Shown in pieces: positions 28,038 through 36,784 of a DNA stretch of 64,000 nt. Location: the NCBI GenBank assembly GCA_000753455.2, contig LM994670.1, positions 2,706,869 to 2,770,868 on the forward strand, in the 5' to 3' direction. This DNA comes from Clostridium jeddahitimonense (GTDB lineage Bacteria; Bacillota; Clostridia; Clostridiales; Clostridiaceae). Within the stretch, counting starts at the first letter, position 1, and every line of letters begins with the position of its first letter. The position numbers and the translations under genes were made by a program. The notes beneath the pieces were generated by a model. The model was not told the origin of the DNA, ran no database searches, and saw nothing but the letters and a program-made list of their open reading frames with translations.

Positions 28038-29525
28038 TTATCCATTATAATGAATTACAGCATCAAAACTTTTTATAAATTTCCAACTATTATAAATATC
28101 ATTACTTTCGAATAAAGCTTTCTTGTTAGAACCTTCTCCTTGTCCTAAAGTTAATTTATAAACTCCCTCTTCAAAAACTACAGAATCTATTTTACTTAAA
28201 TATTGTACATCATCAATCATAGTATCCCATGGAATATTTATCTCTTGCCATGTTTCCCCTCTATCAATAGTAGCATATAGAATTGGATTATTAGACTCAG
28301 AACCTCCATCAAGAGAGACTATTCCTTTTTCAATATCTGCAAACTTCAATCCTGTTAAAGTATTACTTGTATTCTGCAGTGGCATATCTTTTTTAGTCCA
28401 ATTAGCTCCACCGTCACTTGTAACATATAAAACTTTTCCTTCTCCAGTTCCCATGCTCCAGTCAGTTCCAAAAGCCATATATCCCTCACTATTGTTGATA
28501 AATCCAATACATCTTCTTGTAATAGGCTTTTCTAAATCCAGAGTAAAGTCAATATTTCTCCAGTTAGCTCCATCATCTTGAGAAAATAAAATTTTAGGAT
28601 CCTTACCATAGATAAAAGCAATAATTCCACCTATATCATCAGAAATATAAAAACTATCTTCTGGTATTTCTATTCCCATTCTATAGAAGTCTAATGTCTC
28701 ATTAATATCTTCTTCTGACAGGGGTATCTCAATCCAATTCTCTCCATAATCACGACTTACTTTTACATTAGGTCCATTAATATAATAATCCTTTTTCATA
28801 TAATTATTTTTATTACCATATAGATCTTCTGAATTAGCAGGAGAGCAACTATACATAATTCTGCTGCCACCTAAGTATAAGTCAACACCATCAGATAATG
28901 TAAATATTACTGCTGTATGGCCATCACTTATTCCACCTTTTCCTGATTTATATTCATCAAAAGTCAATATAGGAAAAACTTGATTATTTCCTTCTTTTAT
29001 AATAGGTTCACCTTCATCAGGTTTTGTATTAGCACTATAGCTTACTTCATATTGTGGAAAGTCTAATTTTGAAATTTCCTGGGAAATAGGCAGTTTTTTT
29101 AGTTCTTTATCAAGATAAGAAATTACAGAGTTTTCGTTGAATGTTTGTGGTAATGTAGTACTTATACCTGAAGCTGGGCCTGCATAATTAACTACCTTCC
29201 TTTTCGAATCATATGTAAACCTATATGTCCCAATATATTCCTTTGATTCATCATATCCATAAATTAGAAGATTAAAATCATCAAGAATACCTTCCTTAGA
29301 TACACTCCCCTCAAAACTTTCTATAGATAATGTACTAGGTAAAACAGTATGTTCTCTAAACATCTCTTCTAAACCTCTAAATCCTTGTTTTTGCAAATTA
29401 TAATCTTTTATCTTAAACTTATTATCTCCTTCGACAAAGGTTTTATCTTTATTTCCACAAGAAACAAAGCCTAATAATAAAATACTTAAAGTCAAAATTC
29501 CAAGGTATCTAAAATAACTTCTCAT
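28038..29525 (-). CDS. lipoprotein with BNR/Asp-box repeats (beta-propeller-like)
   Basis: A 495-residue lipoprotein: ATG at 29525 behind GGAGGG gives MRSYFRYLGIL and lipobox GFVSC. The second half has at least four Asp-box motifs (SxDxGxxW): SRDYGENW, SQDDGANW, TSDGGANW and TIDRGETW. These mark sialidase/Ycf48-like beta-propellers. No sialidase Arg triad or RIP motif is seen, so a sugar-cleaving role is not claimed. The N-terminal 150 residues are a separate domain. It follows a GT51 transglycosylase gene, which may point to a cell-wall role. Confidence 0.82.
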   Translation of the reverse strand: MRSYFRYLGILTLSILLLGFVSCGNKDKTFVEGDNKFKIKDYNLQKQGFRGLEEMFREHTVLPSTLSIESFEGSVSKEGILDDFNLLIYGYDESKEYIGTYRFTYDSKRKVVNYAGPASGISTTLPQTFNENSVISYLDKELKKLPISQEISKLDFPQYEVSYSANTKPDEGEPIIKEGNNQVFPILTFDEYKSGKGGISDGHTAVIFTLSDGVDLYLGGSRIMYSCSPANSEDLYGNKNNYMKKDYYINGPNVKVSRDYGENWIEIPLSEEDINETLDFYRMGIEIPEDSFYISDDIGGIIAFIYGKDPKILFSQDDGANWRNIDFTLDLEKPITRRCIGFINNSEGYMAFGTDWSMGTGEGKVLYVTSDGGANWTKKDMPLQNTSNTLTGLKFADIEKGIVSLDGGSESNNPILYATIDRGETWQEINIPWDTMIDDVQYLSKIDSVVFEEGVYKLTLGQGEGSNKKALFESNDIYNSWKFIKSFDAVIHYNG

Positions 29526-29569
29526 TCCAATCCCTCCTTTATAATTTGGTATCATTGAAGAAGTCAATC

Positions 29570-29663
29570 TTCTTTCATCACACTAGCGCCTTTTTCCTAT
29601 TTACGTAAACAAATCCTTTCCTCTGCTATCATGCACTCTTCGTCATTTACGAGGTGAATCCTT
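29570..29663 (-). repeat. short-hairpin array downstream of the GT51 gene
   Basis: Several small palindromes follow the stop codon: GTGAA-4-TTCAC, TCGT-5-ACGA, TGC-6-GCA and TTTACGTAAA, separated by pyrimidine-rich linkers on the plus strand (CCTTTTTCCTA, AATCCTTTCCTC), i.e. purine-rich in the mRNA. It is a weaker member of the class at 43551-43766. Confidence 0.45.
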
Positions 29664-30329
29664 TCACTTTTGCTCATTAAACTTATCCAGTGCTTCTATA
29701 ACTTGCTTTTGTCTTTCCTTTGCTTCTTCATAATGTTCTCCAAGTGCATATGAACTTGGCGCTTGTGGAAGCCCTGCAAGTAATGTACTTTGTTCATAAT
29801 CTAAATCTATAGGCTCTATACCAAAATAATTATTACTAGCTTCCCTTATTCCATAATTATTATCACCATAATAAATAATATTTACATAAAGCTCTAAAAT
29901 ATCATCCTTACTATAGTTTTCTTCTAAAGCAAAAGCTAGAAACATCTCTGCTATCTTCTTTAAAAAGTTTTGATCGTTATCAAAATATAGATTCTTTGCA
30001 ACTTGTTGAGTTATGGTGCTTCCACCTTGAAGTAATTCTTTTTCTTTAAGATTAACTAATACAGCCCTTAACAACGATTTAAATTCTATAGCTCCATGAG
30101 CATAAAACCTTATATCTTCTATTGCAACTATGGCATCCTTAAAAGTATTGCTTATATTATCAATATTTACATAGGTTTCTGAACTCCTAACTTCATTAAC
30201 CTTATCAACTAAACTTATATCTCCTATAGCTTGTTTGTATTTGCCATATCCTGCTCCTACTATCATAGCTCCTATTAAAATTATCACCGTTAATATAATT
30301 CCTATTAAAAAACTTATAAATTTCTTCAT
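29664..30329 (-). CDS. monofunctional peptidoglycan glycosyltransferase, GT51
   Basis: A 221-residue protein: one N-terminal membrane helix (about 5-27) and a GT51 domain with EDIRFYAHGAIEF (catalytic Glu of the EDxxFxxH motif, slightly altered), LLQGGSTITQQVAKN, and KIAEMFLAFALEENYSKDDILELYVN. These polymerise lipid II into glycan strands outside the membrane. There is no transpeptidase domain, so it is MtgA-like. ATG at 30329 follows GGAGAT; an upstream in-frame ATG at 30350 lacks a site. It follows a beta-lactamase-like gene by 30 bases. Confidence 0.92.
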   Translation of the reverse strand: MKKFISFLIGIILTVIILIGAMIVGAGYGKYKQAIGDISLVDKVNEVRSSETYVNIDNISNTFKDAIVAIEDIRFYAHGAIEFKSLLRAVLVNLKEKELLQGGSTITQQVAKNLYFDNDQNFLKKIAEMFLAFALEENYSKDDILELYVNIIYYGDNNYGIREASNNYFGIEPIDLDYEQSTLLAGLPQAPSSYALGEHYEEAKERQKQVIEALDKFNEQK

Positions 30330-30359
30330 ACTTATCTCCATATAACCCATTTTTTATCT

Positions 30360-31241
30360 CTATTTTACCATATTTTTTGTTTTAATAATATTATAGCTAT
30401 TTATACCTTTACTTATCTTGGCTATAAGTTCTTTTGCTTCCTCTCCACCATCTATCAGAGGTATCTCTTCTCCACATTCTACACCTTCTAAGTTTTCACT
30501 TAGCTTTCCTATATCTTTTGTTAAAACTACTAAGATATAAGGATTTTTCTCATATATAATTCCTCCATCATGAAAGTATCTATAATAGTTACCAAACTTA
30601 TGAGCTATAATTTCTCGTTCTAAATACTTATCTATCCTATCATGACAACAGCTTTCTTTAAGCAAATCAATTATTAATGAATACTTATCATCTGAATAGA
30701 GCTTATAATAAATTTCCCCTTGCTCTCTTGCTGTAGTTAAATTTCCAACGGTTATATCTTCTCCTGTTAATCTAGATATGTATTCATTAATATCATAACC
30801 ACAAACTCTATTCAACATATTATTAGCTATATTATCTGAATATCTTAAAGATAACTCTAACGCTTCCCTTACTGTTACTCCGCCTATTTCTTCATTATAT
30901 TTTAATATTCCTGTACCCTCTTCATAATCTTCCTCGCAATATTCTATGACATCATATAAATTAATTTCTCCCTTATTAACCTTATCTATTACCTCCATAG
31001 CTTGTGGAACCTTCGTTAGACTTGCAGCTATAAATCTTTTATCATTGTTAAAATAATATTCTTTACTTCCATCCAACTTACAATAATATATAGCAATATT
31101 GTTCTTATAATCACCTGCTATCTCTTCCACCATATTTTCTATATCCTTATTAAAATTTTCAACTTCTATTTCATAATTAATATTAAAACCACTTAAATTT
31201 AAACAAAAAAATAATGGGCATAATAACAATTTAAATAACAT
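30360..31241 (-). CDS. class A beta-lactamase-related serine hydrolase
   Basis: A 293-residue protein with an N-terminal hydrophobic signal (about 1-20). The penicillin-interacting motifs are present: SLTK (SxxK), YSDNIAN (SDN) and a KTG-like HKFG. The omega-loop Glu of class A beta-lactamases (ExxLN) is not seen; the region reads GNLTTAREQGEIY. It may thus be a peptidase or esterase of this fold rather than a true antibiotic-hydrolysing enzyme. It is followed closely by the transglycosylase gene, consistent with a wall-related function. Confidence 0.85.
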   Translation of the reverse strand: MLFKLLLCPLFFCLNLSGFNINYEIEVENFNKDIENMVEEIAGDYKNNIAIYYCKLDGSKEYYFNNDKRFIAASLTKVPQAMEVIDKVNKGEINLYDVIEYCEEDYEEGTGILKYNEEIGGVTVREALELSLRYSDNIANNMLNRVCGYDINEYISRLTGEDITVGNLTTAREQGEIYYKLYSDDKYSLIIDLLKESCCHDRIDKYLEREIIAHKFGNYYRYFHDGGIIYEKNPYILVVLTKDIGKLSENLEGVECGEEIPLIDGGEEAKELIAKISKGINSYNIIKTKNMVK

Positions 31242-31290
31242 AATATTACCTCACTTATATTATTTATATAATTATTATTCCCATCTTATT

Positions 31291-31686
31291 TTACAATACA
31301 TCATTTAAAGTATATTTTGAAAACTCTTCTATAAAATTTTTAAGTGCTCCTGCGGATATAGCCTTAAGCTTACATCCTGATTGCATAAATGGACATAGTT
31401 CCGGTTTATTGAAACATTCAACTATATTTAAGTTATCTTCCGTGAATTTTAAAACTTCTCCAAGATTAATATCTACTGGTTCTAATCCTAATTGAAGTCC
31501 ACCACCTCTACCTTTTGAAGATATAATATACTCTGTTTTAGCTAACTTATGTATTACTTTTTTAATATGATGCTCAGATGCGTTTAGTTCTTGAGCCAAT
31601 TCTTCTACAGTACATAATTTACTTCTGTTATTTGCTAAATATATCAATGCCCTAAAAGCATAATCAGTAAATTTTGATAATTGCAT
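31291..31686 (-). CDS. Rrf2 family regulator, NsrR/IscR-like with three cysteines
   Basis: A 131-residue winged-helix protein: MQLSKFTDYAFRALIYLANN, VEELAQELNASEHHIKKVIHKL and SKGRGGGLQLG are Rrf2 hallmarks. Residues about 90-105 read VECFNKPELCPFMQSGCKL, giving C-x6-C-x6-C, the Fe-S cluster signature. This spacing and helix HHIKKVIHKL resemble NsrR, which senses nitric oxide. It could control the nearby genes or a distant regulon; no operator is evident. Confidence 0.9.
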   Translation of the reverse strand: MQLSKFTDYAFRALIYLANNRSKLCTVEELAQELNASEHHIKKVIHKLAKTEYIISSKGRGGGLQLGLEPVDINLGEVLKFTEDNLNIVECFNKPELCPFMQSGCKLKAISAGALKNFIEEFSKYTLNDVL

Positions 31687-31814
31687 TTTTATCTCCTCTT
31701 CCTTTGCTATTTCTTCATATTATATCATATAAATTTTTTTATAATTCTATTTACTTAAATTAAAATAAAAAAAGCTATATGTATTCTAAATTAAATTCCA
31801 CACAGCTTTTTTAT

Positions 31815-31940
31815 CTATAATGCTAACTTTGATATTCCAAAACCATTATGTCTTGACATATATCTTATAGCAATATCTTCTACATAAACTTTTATATTTT
31901 CACTTACTTTAACATAATAACCCAACTTTGATTTCTCCAT
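31815..31940 (-). pseudogene. possible alpha/beta-hydrolase N-terminal remnant
   Basis: A 41-codon frame without RBS encodes MEKSKLGYYVKVSENIKVYV followed by EDI. This resembles the N-terminus of alpha/beta hydrolases (GYYVKVxxxVxIYVEDxxP), but the rest of the fold is absent after residue 23 and the frame ends in unrelated sequence. It looks like the leftover of a deletion. The alternative is a chance short frame. The surrounding 31687-32061 contains only a weak hairpin near 31770-31814. Confidence 0.4.
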
Positions 31941-32061
31941 AGATAAAGATTTTTCACTATTATATTATTGCTATGTAGATATATTTGTGATTCAAAGATT
32001 TAAGTTAACATATCATATTCATACTGACTTTATTAAAATCTAACTCTTGTATTTTAGCTTA

Positions 32062-32175
32062 TCACATGGCCTTTTTCATCTTATCAGTTTTTACCTTATT
32101 TCTCTTCTTATACATCATTCTTTTTTTATGCTTCCATAAGAAACGCTGAAAAATAATCCTTACCCTTTCTGCCAT
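32062..32175 (-). CDS. 37-residue highly basic hypothetical protein
   Basis: A short gene with a strong RBS (GGGGAG, eight bases before ATG at 32175). The product MAERVRIIFQRFLWKHKKRM continues with Lys and Arg and ends at TGA 32064-32062. About 17 of 37 residues are Lys/Arg/His and one amphipathic helix is likely. It may bind nucleic acid or membrane. No family recognised; RBS quality is the main support. The region 32176-32470 upstream holds no further gene. Confidence 0.5.
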   Translation of the reverse strand: MAERVRIIFQRFLWKHKKRMMYKKRNKVKTDKMKKAM

Positions 32176-32470
32176 ATCTATATCTCCCCTTTTACTATCG
32201 ATATAAAAATTTATTAATATATCTTAGTATCTATATAAAGTTATTATACTACATTTTGTAAATATTTTCCATATAATATTAATTTTTTATTTCCACCTTA
32301 TAAGATCCTAGATTTTACTAATTATTTTTCACATCGTATGTAAAAGCTACACTAATCCAAATTAATTATCACTATATTTCAAAAAAATAATTATTAATTT
32401 GCTTTTTACATATAAATATTATAGTATACAACTATAAATAAATTTACACACAATAGAAGGAGTGTTTACT

Positions 32471-32893
32471 ATGTCAGTACATTTAATTACTTATTATATG
32501 CAACAAACTCATACTCATCACCATGATGATAACTGTGATTGTAGCGAAAGTCACGATCATAGCAATAGCTGTAGCTGTGGTGAAGATCATACTCACGATC
32601 ATAATGAAAGCTGTGGTTGCGGTGAAGAGCATCATGAACATGATGAAAACTGTGGCTGTGGTGGAGATCCAGATTTTGATTTAGTTTGTACTATAGAAAC
32701 TTTAGGAAAATGGGCTCAATTTACACCTACTGGATTCTTAGTAGTTTCAGACTTAAATTCTGACCAAATCTTAGAAAAACTAAGCCCAACTGTAGGTGCT
32801 AGAGATATAATATTTGTAACAAAAGTAGATCCTCACGATGTAGCTACAACAATTCCACAATGTAAAGAATGGATACTTTCAGTTACTGAATAA
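32471..32893 (+). CDS. His/Cys-rich metal-binding protein with unknown C-terminal domain
   Basis: A 140-residue protein. Residues 13-65 are a dense metal-binding repeat: three to four units of the type DxNCDCxExHDH, with CxC pairs at 22/24, 34/36, 48/50 and 61/63 and 12 His in HTHHH, HDH and HEH clusters. Residues 68-140 form a compact domain (LVCTIETLGKWAQFTPTGFL; GARDIIFVTKVDPHDVATTI) that I do not recognise. ATG at 32471 follows AGAAGGAG; a GTG nine bases upstream overlaps the RBS. Likely a zinc, nickel or copper store or chaperone; monocistronic with a strong terminator. Confidence 0.82.
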   Translation: MSVHLITYYMQQTHTHHHDDNCDCSESHDHSNSCSCGEDHTHDHNESCGCGEEHHEHDENCGCGGDPDFDLVCTIETLGKWAQFTPTGFLVVSDLNSDQILEKLSPTVGARDIIFVTKVDPHDVATTIPQCKEWILSVTE

Positions 32894-32901
32894 TGATAAA
32901 T

Positions 32902-32938
32902 AATCCTTCGGTTATTATTTTTAACCGAAGGATTTATT
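32902..32938 (+). terminator. terminator after the His/Cys-rich gene
   Basis: AATCCTTCGGTTA (32902-32914) pairs with TAACCGAAGGATT (32922-32934), followed by TATT. The stem starts nine bases after the stop codon. Confidence 0.88.
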
Positions 32939-33019
32939 AAAGTTAACTTAAAACTAATAATGACTTCGGTAGTATTACTTTTCCACCAAAGTCATCTCTT
33001 TCTCTTTACTTATACAATT

Positions 33020-33379
33020 TTAATCTAATCCTTTTTTACTCCAATAATTAAACGCCTCTTCTTCTAACTGTTTAAGTCGTGTATAATAATCTGGAAATTC
33101 CTTTAAATGTGCTAAAGCTATTTTTCCTGTCAGTATTGGATCATTTTTAGTTACGTTACATTCAGAATACTTTGTTCCATGTTCTAACTCAATATTAACG
33201 CCAACTGTAAATTCATCTAAATCAAACTTTTCTTTAGTAAAATCAATCTTCAAAGCTCTAGCTATAAGTGCTGCATCTTCCTTAGTAAATGATGGCTCAT
33301 TATTAGATTCTCTTTCATACTTTAAGGTATATGATATCTTTTTTCTAATCTTTTTTACTTCAGACTTAGTTTTACTCAT
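33020..33379 (-). CDS. DUF5661-type hypothetical protein
   Basis: A 119-residue protein. Residues about 28-118 carry FTKEDAALIARALKIDF, FTVGVNIELEHGTKYSECNV and TGKIALAHLKEFPDYYTRLKQLEEEA, which I recognise as the DUF5661 pattern (GxxxELEHG ... NDPxxTGKIALAHLxEFPDYY). Function is unknown. The N-terminal 25 residues are a basic extension. Single gene; a weak hairpin near 32955-32995 may end it. Confidence 0.75.
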   Translation of the reverse strand: MSKTKSEVKKIRKKISYTLKYERESNNEPSFTKEDAALIARALKIDFTKEKFDLDEFTVGVNIELEHGTKYSECNVTKNDPILTGKIALAHLKEFPDYYTRLKQLEEEAFNYWSKKGLD

Positions 33380-33469
33380 TTTAAATCCTAATTAAAATTT
33401 CTTATCATTACATCATATTCCTATAAAATACTATTGGTACATTATTCCTAAAATAACAACTTCACTTAT

Positions 33470-34138
33470 TTAAACCTTTATCTTATCACTAATTAACTCC
33501 TCTTTTATTGATCCCAAACAATATGTTCTTAATATAAACATTATCTCACTATAATTTTTACGCTTTGCATAAATTGTTTTATTCCCTTTTTCCATCTCTA
33601 ACTCAATCTTTATTGATAATTTTAAAAATGCCTGCTTTAGTGTAACACCTTTTATCTCATTAAACTCAATAACTTCCCCATCACTTAATAAAATTCCTTC
33701 TGATGAAATCCTAGGTTTTAATATAATCTTAGCTATTATTTGTATAAAAAGTCCAACAAATATAATTAAACCTAAATAGTTAATAAATCTCTCATCACGG
33801 CTAAGGCTATTAAGATAATCAAAATAATTATTTATCTGCGATTCTTCTAAATAATATTGATAGTACTTTTGTTGTTTATAATTAGAAATGCTAGACATTA
33901 TAAAAGTTCCAATACATATTATTTCATTATATATAGGTTCTCTCCTTAGGTTTATATAATTTGAATTTATTAATTTACTATTATCAATCCATCTAATAAT
34001 GTTCTTCATAAATATCATGCCTAAAGCAATAACAGCACATATCCCAGCAAAAAAACTATATGTGCTATTATAACTCCCAAACATTATTAATACACATACT
34101 ATTAAAATTCCATACAATACTATATATCTTTTATTCAT
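33470..34138 (-). CDS. membrane protein, paralogue 2 of a tandem pair
   Basis: A 222-residue protein with two N-terminal helices, IRWIDNSKLINSNYINLRRE, two further helices and a soluble tail with PRISSEGILLSDGEVIEFNE. The same order, with RWVQNNKIIGDRYIKLKKN and PSKISSEGILFTEGMLVTFD, occurs in the next gene upstream, so the two are tandem paralogues. The tail resembles the small beta-rich domain found behind helices in DUF5673-like proteins. ATG at 34138 follows AGAGG; an upstream GTG at 34150 is possible. Function unknown. Confidence 0.72.
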   Translation of the reverse strand: MNKRYIVLYGILIVCVLIMFGSYNSTYSFFAGICAVIALGMIFMKNIIRWIDNSKLINSNYINLRREPIYNEIICIGTFIMSSISNYKQQKYYQYYLEESQINNYFDYLNSLSRDERFINYLGLIIFVGLFIQIIAKIILKPRISSEGILLSDGEVIEFNEIKGVTLKQAFLKLSIKIELEMEKGNKTIYAKRKNYSEIMFILRTYCLGSIKEELISDKIKV

Positions 34139-34156
34139 ACTACCTCTCACACTAAA

Positions 34157-34828
34157 TTAAATTTCTGATCTACATATAGAATCTTCCTCAATATAAACAC
34201 AGGAATTTGTCACTAGTATATTTCTTATCTCTGCATATTTCTCTTTTGTGCTTTTTACTATCCTATACCCTTTATCAAAATATATTTTAATCTTTCTTGT
34301 ATTCCCTATCATAGATGATTCAACTTCAATTTTTTCTATTCTATCAAAAGTAACTAACATACCTTCAGTAAATAATATTCCCTCTGATGATATCTTTGAT
34401 GGACAAATAAACTTACTTATAATCCCAAATACTATAATTAAAATCATAACAACTATAAAGAGTAATATAATTATAGACAAGACATTTATATTGCTAATAA
34501 AATAAATAAAACTATCTAATCCTTCTTTTCCTGTTTCTCTATATATAAAAGCTTTCTCAAGAGAATATAAACTTAAAACGCCCCATCCTAATACAAGAAA
34601 AAGAATTATATCTACAGCCATATTTTTCTTTAACTTAATATATCTATCCCCTATAATTTTATTATTTTGAACCCATCTTATTCTATCCTTTACTAAGATT
34701 CCAATAAAAATAATAGTGGAAATAATTATAAAAGCAGCTTTTATTTTTTCATTTTTAATATACCCTACACTCATTCCTACAGCTGCTCCTAGTAACCCAT
34801 AAATAACCCTTTTAACCTTTTCTCTCAT
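34157..34828 (-). CDS. membrane protein, paralogue 1 of a tandem pair
   Basis: A 223-residue membrane protein with helices at about 8-45, 70-90 and 115-140 and a cytoplasmic-type tail from about 145 (ISSEGILFTEGMLVTFDRIEKIEVES). It is related in layout to the following gene. It is preceded by a DUF1461/Lit-like gene at 16 bases and followed by its paralogue, so three envelope genes are co-transcribed. Function unknown. Confidence 0.75.
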   Translation of the reverse strand: MREKVKRVIYGLLGAAVGMSVGYIKNEKIKAAFIIISTIIFIGILVKDRIRWVQNNKIIGDRYIKLKKNMAVDIILFLVLGWGVLSLYSLEKAFIYRETGKEGLDSFIYFISNINVLSIIILLFIVVMILIIVFGIISKFICPSKISSEGILFTEGMLVTFDRIEKIEVESSMIGNTRKIKIYFDKGYRIVKSTKEKYAEIRNILVTNSCVYIEEDSICRSEI

Positions 34829-34844
34829 AATAATTTTCTCCTAT

Positions 34845-35573
34845 TTATACCTCTATACCATTATTTTCTGAGTATGACTTAATGTTATTTCTGTTTCTAT
34901 AATATCCCCATTTAACAGCTATAACAATAAAAACTAATAAGATTAAAATTGCTCCCCCACATATCATAAATAATTCCTCTGGAAGAGCAATTATAATTGG
35001 GTCAATCCTAGGATCAAAAATCCAATAATCATTTCTAAAAAATATCTTATGAAACATTGTAAATGCCCACGAAAAATCTATAAAATAAAGAACTACTATT
35101 CCTATAAAGAATATTATTAATAGATTTGCACTATTATTAAAGTTCTTTAGTAACCCTCTAATATTTATCGAACCCTTTTTATATTTATTAAAAATAAACC
35201 ATCCAGCTAATGCAATTATAAAAATAGCGACAATTATCATTAAAGCTATAAATATCTTCTTAACTTCATAAAAATGAACTTCGCCATAGGTACTCATAGC
35301 AAAATTGTCAAACCTAAGCTTGTCTACAAATGGATTTTGAAGATAATTAATCAATCCCCTATATTCCCTCATCAAAGCTTGTTCACTTAATCCTGTTATA
35401 GTAGTTAAATCATACTTTTTAACTACTAACTTATATATCCATGTAGAATTTATAATTGTTATTGCAGCTATACATATAGCTGCAATACTTGAATATATTA
35501 TCCAAGCAAATTTCGCCAAGTTTTTTATAATACTTTTTTCTTTTTTTATTATATTAACATTTGATTTTTCCAT
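34845..35573 (-). CDS. DUF1461 / TIGR01906 integral membrane protein (Lit-like)
   Basis: A 242-residue protein with four to five helices and a large extracytoplasmic loop. The family motif is clear: WAFTMFHKIFFRNDYWIFDP, followed by DPIIIALPEELFM. DUF1461 contains Lit, the lipoprotein intramolecular transacylase of Enterococcus and Listeria, which uses the conserved His of FHxxFF. Whether this one is a true Lit or a related protein of unknown role cannot be decided here. Lipoproteins are plentiful in the window. First gene of a three-gene membrane cluster. Confidence 0.8.
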   Translation of the reverse strand: MEKSNVNIIKKEKSIIKNLAKFAWIIYSSIAAICIAAITIINSTWIYKLVVKKYDLTTITGLSEQALMREYRGLINYLQNPFVDKLRFDNFAMSTYGEVHFYEVKKIFIALMIIVAIFIIALAGWFIFNKYKKGSINIRGLLKNFNNSANLLIIFFIGIVVLYFIDFSWAFTMFHKIFFRNDYWIFDPRIDPIIIALPEELFMICGGAILILLVFIVIAVKWGYYRNRNNIKSYSENNGIEV

Positions 35574-35682
35574 ACTATCTCCCTATACTTCTTTCATCTG
35601 TTAACATAATTATATCACACTTACCACCTTAATCCATTTTTTCTTTAATGATAACATTTACATTTGCCTTGATTATAAATTT

Positions 35683-36726
35683 TTAATATCCTGGATATTT
35701 CATCCACCAATCTCCATCATCAGAATATCCTGTTAACAAATCATCTGCAACTTTAGTTATGACATCATATAATTCTAACTTACTAGTCCATTTTCTAGGA
35801 ATTTTATTTAAACCTAAATGTGCACCTACAATATTTCCTGTCATAGCTCCTGTACTATCACTATCTCCACTATGATTAACTGCTGCCATTATTGCTCCTT
35901 CAAAATCATCCTTATATCTCAATGCGCAAAAAACTGCTATGGCTATTGCCTCTTCAGCTATCCAACCTTGTCCTAATTCTTTTATGCACACTTCGTTACT
36001 TTTTTTGCCCATAGATAAATTAATAGCTTTTTTTAACAAATCTACTATTTCCTCACTGTTATAATATTTAGAAAGTTCAATTAATGTATCTTCGACCGAA
36101 TGAGCTATATCCATTCCAGACATTATACTAGCTATAATATAAGCAAAAGCTCCTGCTGATAAGTGTCCTATAATATGTCCATGTGTTATTGCTGAACACT
36201 CCATTCCTTTATTAAAAGCAAACTGTGGTCTATAAAATAGTCCTACTGGTGCTACTCTCATTACACACCCACATCCTTTGCTGTCATTTAAAGGATTATC
36301 AACCGTTCCCATTTCCCTATTTCTTAATGCTGTTAAACAGGTCATCCCTGGCGCTCTTTTTACATATAACTCTTTTTGCTTAATTAAATAACCATCATAT
36401 ATATTTAAAGTATCATCTGCTGGATCACCTTGAGTATATAGCCACCTTAAATAAGCATTATATACACATTTTCCAGTTTCACTTACACCTTTGTTATATC
36501 CTCTAGTTTCACCTCTTAACAAACCTTCCGCAGTAAATAAAGTCATCTGAGTATCATCAGTTACTTCTGCCCTTCCTCTTCTTCCTATGACCAGAGAACT
36601 TATTCCTCTATTCCCATACTTACTTTTTATCTCTTCTAAGGACATAAATTCAACAGGCCATCCTAAAGCATCGCCTATTGCTCCTCCGATTAAACATCCT
36701 CTATAATATACCTTTGTTTTTCGCAC
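35683..36726 (-). CDS. ADP-ribosylglycohydrolase family protein
   Basis: A 347-residue all-helical enzyme. Metal-binding motifs are complete: GDALGWPVEF near the N-terminus, VTDDTQMTLFTAEGLL (TDDT) and HSGDSDSTGAMTGNIVGAHLG near the C-terminus. The family removes ADP-ribose from proteins, DraG-like nitrogenase regulation or other ADP-ribosylated targets. The start is GTG at 36726 behind GGAGG, nine bases away. No transferase gene is nearby, so its target is unknown. Confidence 0.93.
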   Translation of the reverse strand: MRKTKVYYRGCLIGGAIGDALGWPVEFMSLEEIKSKYGNRGISSLVIGRRGRAEVTDDTQMTLFTAEGLLRGETRGYNKGVSETGKCVYNAYLRWLYTQGDPADDTLNIYDGYLIKQKELYVKRAPGMTCLTALRNREMGTVDNPLNDSKGCGCVMRVAPVGLFYRPQFAFNKGMECSAITHGHIIGHLSAGAFAYIIASIMSGMDIAHSVEDTLIELSKYYNSEEIVDLLKKAINLSMGKKSNEVCIKELGQGWIAEEAIAIAVFCALRYKDDFEGAIMAAVNHSGDSDSTGAMTGNIVGAHLGLNKIPRKWTSKLELYDVITKVADDLLTGYSDDGDWWMKYPGY

Positions 36727-36784
36727 TAGATTTTCCTCCTTTTTTTATTGAGAGTTTATTAATATGTACTTATATGTCATCTAC

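Noticed and set aside
30360..31241. Functional antibiotic-resistance beta-lactamase
   Set aside because: The Glu of the omega loop needed for fast deacylation is not visible, so resistance is not claimed.
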